Source of the DNA: Leuctra nigra
Taxonomy: Eukaryota > Arthropoda > Insecta > Plecoptera > Leuctridae
Direction: 5' to 3'
Assembly: GCA_934045905.1 (NCBI GenBank)
Contig: OW203771.1
Span: 2,914,001 to 2,978,000 of the forward strand
Length of the DNA stretch: 64,000 nucleotides
The notes below the pieces were generated by a model. It was not told where the DNA came from and did no database searches. It saw only the letters and a list, made by a program, of their open reading frames with translations. Below are positions 58,239 to 64,000 of the stretch, one piece after another; position 1 is the stretch's first letter; each line of letters starts with the position of its first letter. The position numbers and the translations under genes are program-made.

Positions 58239-59039
58239 TGTGACGTAAAAAGGTACTTGTCTGAAATTCCAGTGCATCTTGAAGGCCTCGGTAATATATG
58301 TAACGCAATGCGTGCGATTCTTCAAGTGTCATTGTGACGTCACACCGATAACTTTATAACAAAATAATGATGTTACAATATTTCAACCTATAATAACAAA
58401 AATAATTTGTGAACACTCACTTTAATATGCTTTAATCAATATTTAATTAATATTTAGGTGTGACCTTGATACTCAGCTTGGTCACGCCATTGCGGAGGTG
58501 GGGTTTCCTACACCCAAAATAATGTTGAATTACCACAATTATAAAACTAAGCATATCTAGTTCGATCTAGCGATAGTTTTCATTGCTAGACAGTTCAACT
58601 TGAAGGTATACTGAGAAGGCGGGGTTGATATTGCAACTTAGTAATGAAACAAAGGGAAAAAAACAATTCGCAGGGTTAACACTTAACGCAGGGTTAAATC
58701 AAAAGATAATACGTATTAGCAGATAATACATTTTGTGAATCCAGCCCCAGGAGTCAATGTACTCCAGTGTGTGGCATTTTTTGGTTAAGTGGCCTTGAAT
58801 TGTGCTCCAGTGCTCGTTTTTAAAATCCTACTTGACGAAACCAAAAAATCTCAAAATAAAATTATGATTAAAACTCTAGATAAAAGCGTTCGTCTTTTTA
58901 TCTTACCATGCAGCAAAACCTGCTATTTCATAAGCATTGAGAGCGCTTTTTATTCAATGCCAATTGTTGTAATTAATATTATGTGCAAAGAGACATGGTG
59001 ACAGCATCGTCACCGGTGGTATGACAGTTCGTAGAAGCA
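58239..59039. other. No gene seen
   Basis: AT-rich spacer. Open frames are short and without recognisable features. Confidence 0.5.
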
Positions 59040-59270
59040 TTCTCTACCTTCATTCCATTCTCCTCGGAGATCTCTAACCCTCATCAGTGCGTTGTGTCTA
59101 ATGTCCGTCCGTCCGATCGGGTAGCTCAGTTGGTAGAGCTCTCGCCCGGCAAGTGAGAGGTCCCGGGTTCGAGCCCCGGTTCGGTCGGATATTTTTCACA
59201 ACACACATCCCTTCATATCATCCTGACTCCATGGAAGTTTTCCAAAGAAACCTACATTCTAATATTATGT
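59040..59270 (+). mobile_element. tRNA-derived SINE-like repeat, copy 2
   Basis: It matches 32930-33215 in reverse. The flank GTGTCTAATGTCCGTCCGTC precedes the tRNA-like core, and ATTTTTCACAACACACATCC with CCATGGAAGTTTTCC follows. Only two copies are in the window. Confidence 0.65.
59115..59186 (+). tRNA. tRNA-like sequence with complete cloverleaf pairing (anticodon position GGC)
   Basis: The acceptor GATCGGG pairs with TTCGGTC. The D-arm GCTC/GAGC, the anticodon stem CTCGC/GTGAG with loop CCGGCAA, and the T-arm CCGGG/CCCGG around TTCGAGC all pair over 72 bases. The anticodon would be GGC (Ala), but position 33 is C, not the near-universal T. The flanks repeat at 33 kb. A degenerate or SINE-embedded tRNA is more likely than an active gene. 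Confidence 0.55.
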
Positions 59271-60104
59271 TTCTTTCACATATGAAAGAAGATCCATGGC
59301 CTTCGAACAGTAGTACTGAACTTCTGCAGGATAGGTGCTTTTCCGGTTACTCTTCAAATTATCAATTTATAAACTCATTCTTCCTGTTTTAAAACTTCTG
59401 TGTATAGATGAACATCATATTAGTAAAACTCTTGTTTAAAATAAACATTAATATTAATTTCAATATGGTATATATTTTAAAACAGGCAATGTTTCATAAA
59501 CAAGCACTCTAGTCTAGGGAGAAAATGTTCCATTATTCAGCCACACTGGATCTGTCATGTGAGCTGCAGCGTTTGCTACTCCTTTTCTTCCTCTTGGTTT
59601 AGATTGTTCAACGACATCAAATGAGAAGATGAGCAATTAGCTTGTCCTCATGGTAAAGTCGAACAAGGAGGCAGCCAAAGCTGTTAAATGTCTTTCAAAA
59701 CATTCTCTTTTTACATTTTAGAGGATAAATTATGTTTCCAGTTAAGGATAGTCAAAGCTAATGGTAAAAAACAAAACAAGTAAAATAATATATTAGCCAT
59801 GAAAACTATACTCAAATATGAGCGTCAAACGTCTAGTCAATCAGAACGCTATAATGTCTAAAGCTCTGTTTGTTACTAAGCTTGAAAGTTGAATGTGGTG
59901 GAAATGTCGTGATTTTCAGGTAATAGGAGAAGACTTGATTTTCAGTAGAAGGAGAGTTGAACGCACAAAATTTCGTCAACCAAGTTAGTAGAGAAACCGA
60001 TACTATGGTACACCAAATGTGACAAAATATTCTTATATTCTACAATAAAAATCAACATGTAAAAAATAAATATGGTGACATAACCAGTATCATATCTGTA
60101 TCTG

Positions 60105-60137
60105 TATACATACATACATACATACATACATACAGAT
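60105..60137. repeat. (CATA)n microsatellite
   Basis: Tandem ACATACATAC units over about 30 bases. Confidence 0.9.
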
Positions 60138-60439
60138 ATACATATCTGTATATATATATTTACATATATTTATTGTATGTATGCATCTTATAATGCATGT
60201 ATACCTAGTTTACTCTTAACATAGAGTGTGTATTTCCAATGTAATGTATTAGATATTCTTTTTGCTATCATTCTTTAAGTGTAAATTATATCAAATTTCA
60301 TTGTATATTACTCTAGTATTGTATTAGCTGAATTCTGCTACAAACAATAAACTACTACTACTATATATATATATATGTGAAATATGATTTTTGCTGATAA
60401 CCTCAGATGGTTCGATGTTAATAAATACCAACTGCAATG

Positions 60440-60474
60440 AGAAAAGATTTTCCTCGAGTGGGACTCGAACCCAC

Positions 60475-60523
<49 letters not shown>
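60440..60523 (-). repeat. Partial tRNA-like 3' end abutting a (TA)n microsatellite
   Basis: The minus strand contains GTGGGTTCGAGTCCCACTCG (box B and T-arm) next to a (TA) run of about 44 bases at 60479-60522. A related repeat without the tRNA part occurs at about 61912-61970. Confidence 0.5.
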
Positions 60524-60762
60524 TATCATATCTGTTTTAAATGTACGTGATCATTGAGGTATGGTCAAAGTATAAACGGTATTTGAACAAAACTGCTGCT
60601 AGTCAGGATCATTGACAATCATCCTTGTTATAATCAATGAAATCATAGCTCAACTACTAGAGTTATATGACGCGTCAGCATGGAATACTTCTCATAGTGC
60701 AATCAAATATCTTTCAGGCAATCTAATTATTTCGAATTCCGTTTCACTTTGGCCACGTGTAC

Positions 60763-63075
60763 TTAATATTCATTGTGCATCTCGTTGATGGAAGACATAT
60801 TCACAACAACAGCCACGAAGTCGAGATTCTTCTCTCTAACTTCACATCGAATCTCCTCCAGACATCTCGCAACTCTCTGGTCGATGGCGCAGTAAATAAC
60901 CAGACGCCTCAAACTCGGGAAACTCGCATAGACCTCTCTAAGCACCTTGTCTGTCAACACAGGAGATCTGTAGGAAACAACCATCAGATGTTCCAGACGG
61001 TTCAACGGAAGTGACGTCACTAACTCCTTCAGGAACTCGTTGAGGTCGACACTGACTTCGATCTGGAGCGAACACAACTCCGAGTCACGTGGAATTAATA
61101 TCTTGTAGAGTTCAGCATCTGAATGCTGAAGTGTTTTGTAAACGTATGTTAACTCCTCCAATTTCGTCAACGAAGATCTAAATATTTTCTCAGGACTTGT
61201 TAATATTTCCCCCGAGTTTGGAGTAAGAAAGTTCGAATTGTTTCCTAGATGTAGATGTGTTAAGTTTGAACAATACTTTGCTATCAGCTGGGCAGCTTGT
61301 ACAGTAATCGGGGGACTTTCTAAAGTGAGTTTCAACAGTTCTCTTCCTTTCCTCTCCATGAAATGTTTGAAGTTTCCGTCAAAGTGAATCAGAGTGATGT
61401 TTACTTCACGGATCTTTAGAGAACTTGTCGCTAGAGATCCTAACAACGGACTGCAGTCGGAGTCTTTGTTTTTGGCGTGGAGAACTTGAAGATGCGGACA
61501 CAAAGTGATGATTCTGTTGATGATCTCGACTGTGCAGTTGTACTCGCAGATGTTGCGCAGATTGAGAGTCTTGGTTGTGTTTAGATGAAGCAGAACTTCG
61601 CCCATTCTGATGTAGCTGTAGTGCTCGAGGTGAGGGAATAGTTCCAGAGCTAGTTTAGCCTGAAACAGAAGGAGTCATGTAGACATTAATTAAGACGGTT
61701 TTAACGTGGCGCGATGTCTCGATATAGCACATTTTTGAAATTACCATTTAAAAAAGCTTCTACTCAATTATACTCAATTACTCAATACTCAATTATTGTG
61801 CTGTAGTTTGCCACTGCCACCCAATAATAAGTTTTCAATTTTATGTCTTTTGAGAATGAACAAAACTTTAACATGGGACTAAAACTTTAACATGGGTATA
61901 TATATATGACTAATATGGTTTTTTCTGATGACCTCAGAGAGGGTGAGGATAATTAATACCAACTGATATATATAGGAAAATCGTTTCAAATTTGGTTAAT
62001 AACTTTTAAAATAGTACACGTTGGTATTTTTTCAATTTTTTTCCTGATAGTACCTATGTGCTATACATACGTATGTCTACCAGAAAAAAGTTTTTTGTTA
62101 AAATCTAACGGAGCAAAAAATTTAAACTTCAATTTAGCTTTAAAATGACACTATTTTACTTGGCTGTCATAAGATAACGGGGGAGACAACTCAAATTATC
62201 TCAGAAACTATATAAGAGAAGTGTTTCATTTTTGCAGGGATCATCAATAAGAAGTACAAAAAATTATGAAAATCTGAGACTATGCCTCGAGTGATTGCGC
62301 AACATTAATCTTAGCGAGTTTGTTGAGTTGAGATAACACTACAACAGGTTAACAGCTAAACGAATTTTGTATTTAAATTGACTAGAAAGAACCCAAGAAA
62401 ACACACCCTAAACAGGAAATAACAATTACACATCTGCTAAGTCCCTCGATTACTCAAATGACGTCTGACCCGTTTGGATTCTGACAGCCCACATGCCGCT
62501 GGACTCACCCCACTGAACGCTGTAGTTTTGTTCTCATCTCTGATGAGTCTGTACGACAGAGACTTGAGTCCCGAGCATCTCCCCAGCGCCTCATAGCTCT
62601 CAGGTACAGTCACTTGGTACAGCTTCACAGTCTCCAACTTGCGACACACTTGACCGATCAACACGCACATGTCACGCTCACACTTCGTCACGTGAGATAA
62701 ATCAAGTTTCACCACATTCCTCAGTTCACGTGAGTTCAGACTGATGCGATGAGACGGCGCGAATTTCCTTAGATTCTCGTGGAAGAAGATTGAATGGATG
62801 TAGACATCGTAATCGTTTCTCTTCAGTTTGACTCTAGGAGACTTTAGAACTGCTTCGTGAAGTGAATCCCACATTGAAGGAAGAACGCCGTCGACGAGAA
62901 CTTGTTGAACTCTTTTCAGAACTTGTTTCTTGTTGTCGGTTGACTTGAAGCAACAAGTGAATGGACGTTGTCTGAGTTTCATGTCCTCCATGTTTAGAAG
63001 TGATGTTTGAATGAGTTGAACCACGGCTGATGTGGAGAGTGTTGACAAGCTCGGAGGCTGCTTGTGAGGAGGCAT
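60763..63075 (-). CDS. LRR-family protein, copy D (two coding exons, intact)
   Basis: Exon 1 is 63075-62509 (189 codons), from MPPHKQPPSLSTLSTSAVVQ to TTAFSG before GTGAGT. Exon 2 is 61659-60763, after TTTCAG, from AKLALELFPHLEHYSYIRMG to the stop. The product is about 487 residues. Conserved blocks are VLVDGVLPSMWDSLHEAVL and LRR-like VVKLDLSHV, CSGLKSLSYR, CPHLQVLHA, CSNLTHLHLG and FPSLRRLVIYC. No transmembrane segment is seen. The last ten residues (SSINEMHNEY) and the stop lie in a dispersed repeat (60560-60790, also at 39150-39335), so the C-terminus differs from the ISDW/VYDW ends of B and C. The intron is 849 bp. The start is 7 bases after a TTGTTACAG acceptor-like tract. Confidence 0.8.
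61694..62304. mobile_element. Probable TTAA-bounded MITE in the intron of gene D
   Basis: TTAA occurs at 61690-61693 and 62305-62308. The end sequences GACGGTTTTAACGTGGCGCG and GATTGCGCAACA are only weakly inverted. The interior (TAGTACACGTTGGTATT) belongs to the family seen in the introns of genes B and C. Confidence 0.5.
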
Positions 63076-63169
63076 GGCAACGCTGTAACAATACAACAGA
63101 GTCAGGATCTCTGTGTACCTCAGAGGTAGAAGGCCGGAGGTCATTTCAATGATTCTTGAGTGGAGTTCC

Positions 63170-63860
63170 GGTCATATATTTTTTCCCGCCAACAGTAGTT
63201 TTGGAGCGGTTTTAGAGGGAAATTCGAAATATTAATTGCTATATTTGGCAAACGGTTATGAATATCGAAAAAGCAAGAAAGACATGACATGTATAGACCA
63301 TTTTAAATATTATCTCGGTGGCTCTGCTTTCTAAGAAAAATCATATGCAGTATTATTTCCAGACACCTTAGTCCCTGTTTTACCTATTGTTGAAACAGGG
63401 ACTAAGGTGTCTGGAAATCAAACTGCATTATGATTTTTCTTAGAAAGCAGAGCCACCGAGATAATATTTAAAATGGTCTATTGAACCTTTATTTACATTT
63501 TCAAGGTTTTATTGAACCTTGATCTGTATTTTCATCGCTAACTGTCATAACTTTGCTCCTACTAAGTATGTGGTCAGCATTGGTCGTGCACGAAAACGCT
63601 CCGTGCGAGCGACGACAAAAAACGGTCGAGAAACCGTTTTCGGGCGTTTTCGTGCCCGACAAATGCTGACCACATAGTAGGAGCAAAGTTATGACAGTAA
63701 GCGATGAAAATGTAGATAAAGGTTCAATACATGTCATGTCTTTCTTGCTTTTTCGATATTCATAACCAAATAACCATATTGCCAAATATGGCAATTTATA
63801 TTTCGAATTTCCCTTTAAAACCGCTCCAAAACTACTTTTGGTGGGAAAAAATATGTGACC
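63170..63860. mobile_element. Multi-palindrome foldback element upstream of gene D
   Basis: The outer arms are 63170-63292 and about 63727-63860 (GGTCATATATTTTTTCCC against GGGAAAAAATATGTGACC). Inside lie two separate hairpins: 63294-63482 (TAGACCATTTTAAATATTAT and complement) and 63500-63722 (TCATAACTTTGCTCCTACTA and complement, with an AAACGGTCGAGAAACCGTTT centre). It lies 95 bases upstream of the gene D ATG. Confidence 0.8.
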
Positions 63861-63944
63861 GCCCTTAACCAGTAATTCTGTCTTCATGTAATCATATTTG
63901 TAATGATGACATGATTCATTGTGTAAGAGAATACTTCAATATAA

Positions 63945-64000
63945 TTGTATTTAAAGCAATTAAAAATTTTGGGATATTTCGTCATGTTTTTGTTTTTGAT
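63945..64000. repeat. Left arm of a hairpin element, cut by the window end
   Basis: AAAGCAATTAAAAATTTTGG and GGATATTTCGTCATGTTTTT match 31246-31290, which is the left arm of a hairpin element there. Confidence 0.6.

Noticed and set aside
60757..61014. Plus-strand frame over the end of gene D
   Set aside because: It is a shadow of the minus-strand LRR exon, which has full family conservation.

Overview
This is a repeat-rich, AT-rich eukaryotic nuclear window. GT-AG introns, an insect-type gustatory receptor (7tm_7 family), non-LTR retrotransposons, tRNA-derived repeats and many foldback or MITE-like DNA elements point to an arthropod, most likely an insect. A hemipteran would fit, but that is a guess. 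There are no bacterial-style operons, rRNA genes or CRISPR arrays.

Genes: two things dominate. First, there is a dispersed family of two-exon genes for leucine-rich-repeat (LRR) proteins of about 490 residues. Each starts with a conserved MPPHKQPPSL-type N-terminus. Copies A (5955-9091, broken), B (34038-37475), C (40000-44654) and D (60763-63075) are on the minus strand. Copy E (55287-57620, two frameshifts) is on the plus strand, and a further fragment lies at 5505-5740. In every copy a splice-acceptor-like tract ends exactly 7 bases before the ATG, so an upstream noncoding exon is likely. Second, a gustatory receptor (pseudo)gene occupies about 16.86-22.1 kb on the plus strand. Its N-terminal exon carries eight 120-bp in-frame tandem repeats. 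A 2.66-kb LINE fragment is inserted inside the fourth repeat, and stop codons follow in the receptor frame.

Repeats, left to right: a hAT-type MITE filled with ATATCGAT-like simple sequence (329-1015); a foldback-plus-hairpin composite element with an RTE-like LINE at its foldback apex (2487-5011), with a second copy in the opposite orientation at 47073-49095; a three-level nest of elements inside the intron of gene A (6646-8358); about twelve copies of a 0.9-1.5 kb Helitron-like repeat; several TTAA-flanked (piggyBac-type) MITEs, three of them abutting through shared TTAA sites in the intron of gene B; tRNA-like SINE-type sequences near 25.2, 33.0 and 59.1 kb; and multiple long perfect or near-perfect palindromes.

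Most of the remaining open frames lie in repeats or AT-rich sequence and are not counted as genes. The most noteworthy items are the repeat-expanded gustatory receptor N-terminus, the unrecognised LRR family with an apparently gained intron in copy C, and the Helitron-like family with its consistent CTAG|T terminus.
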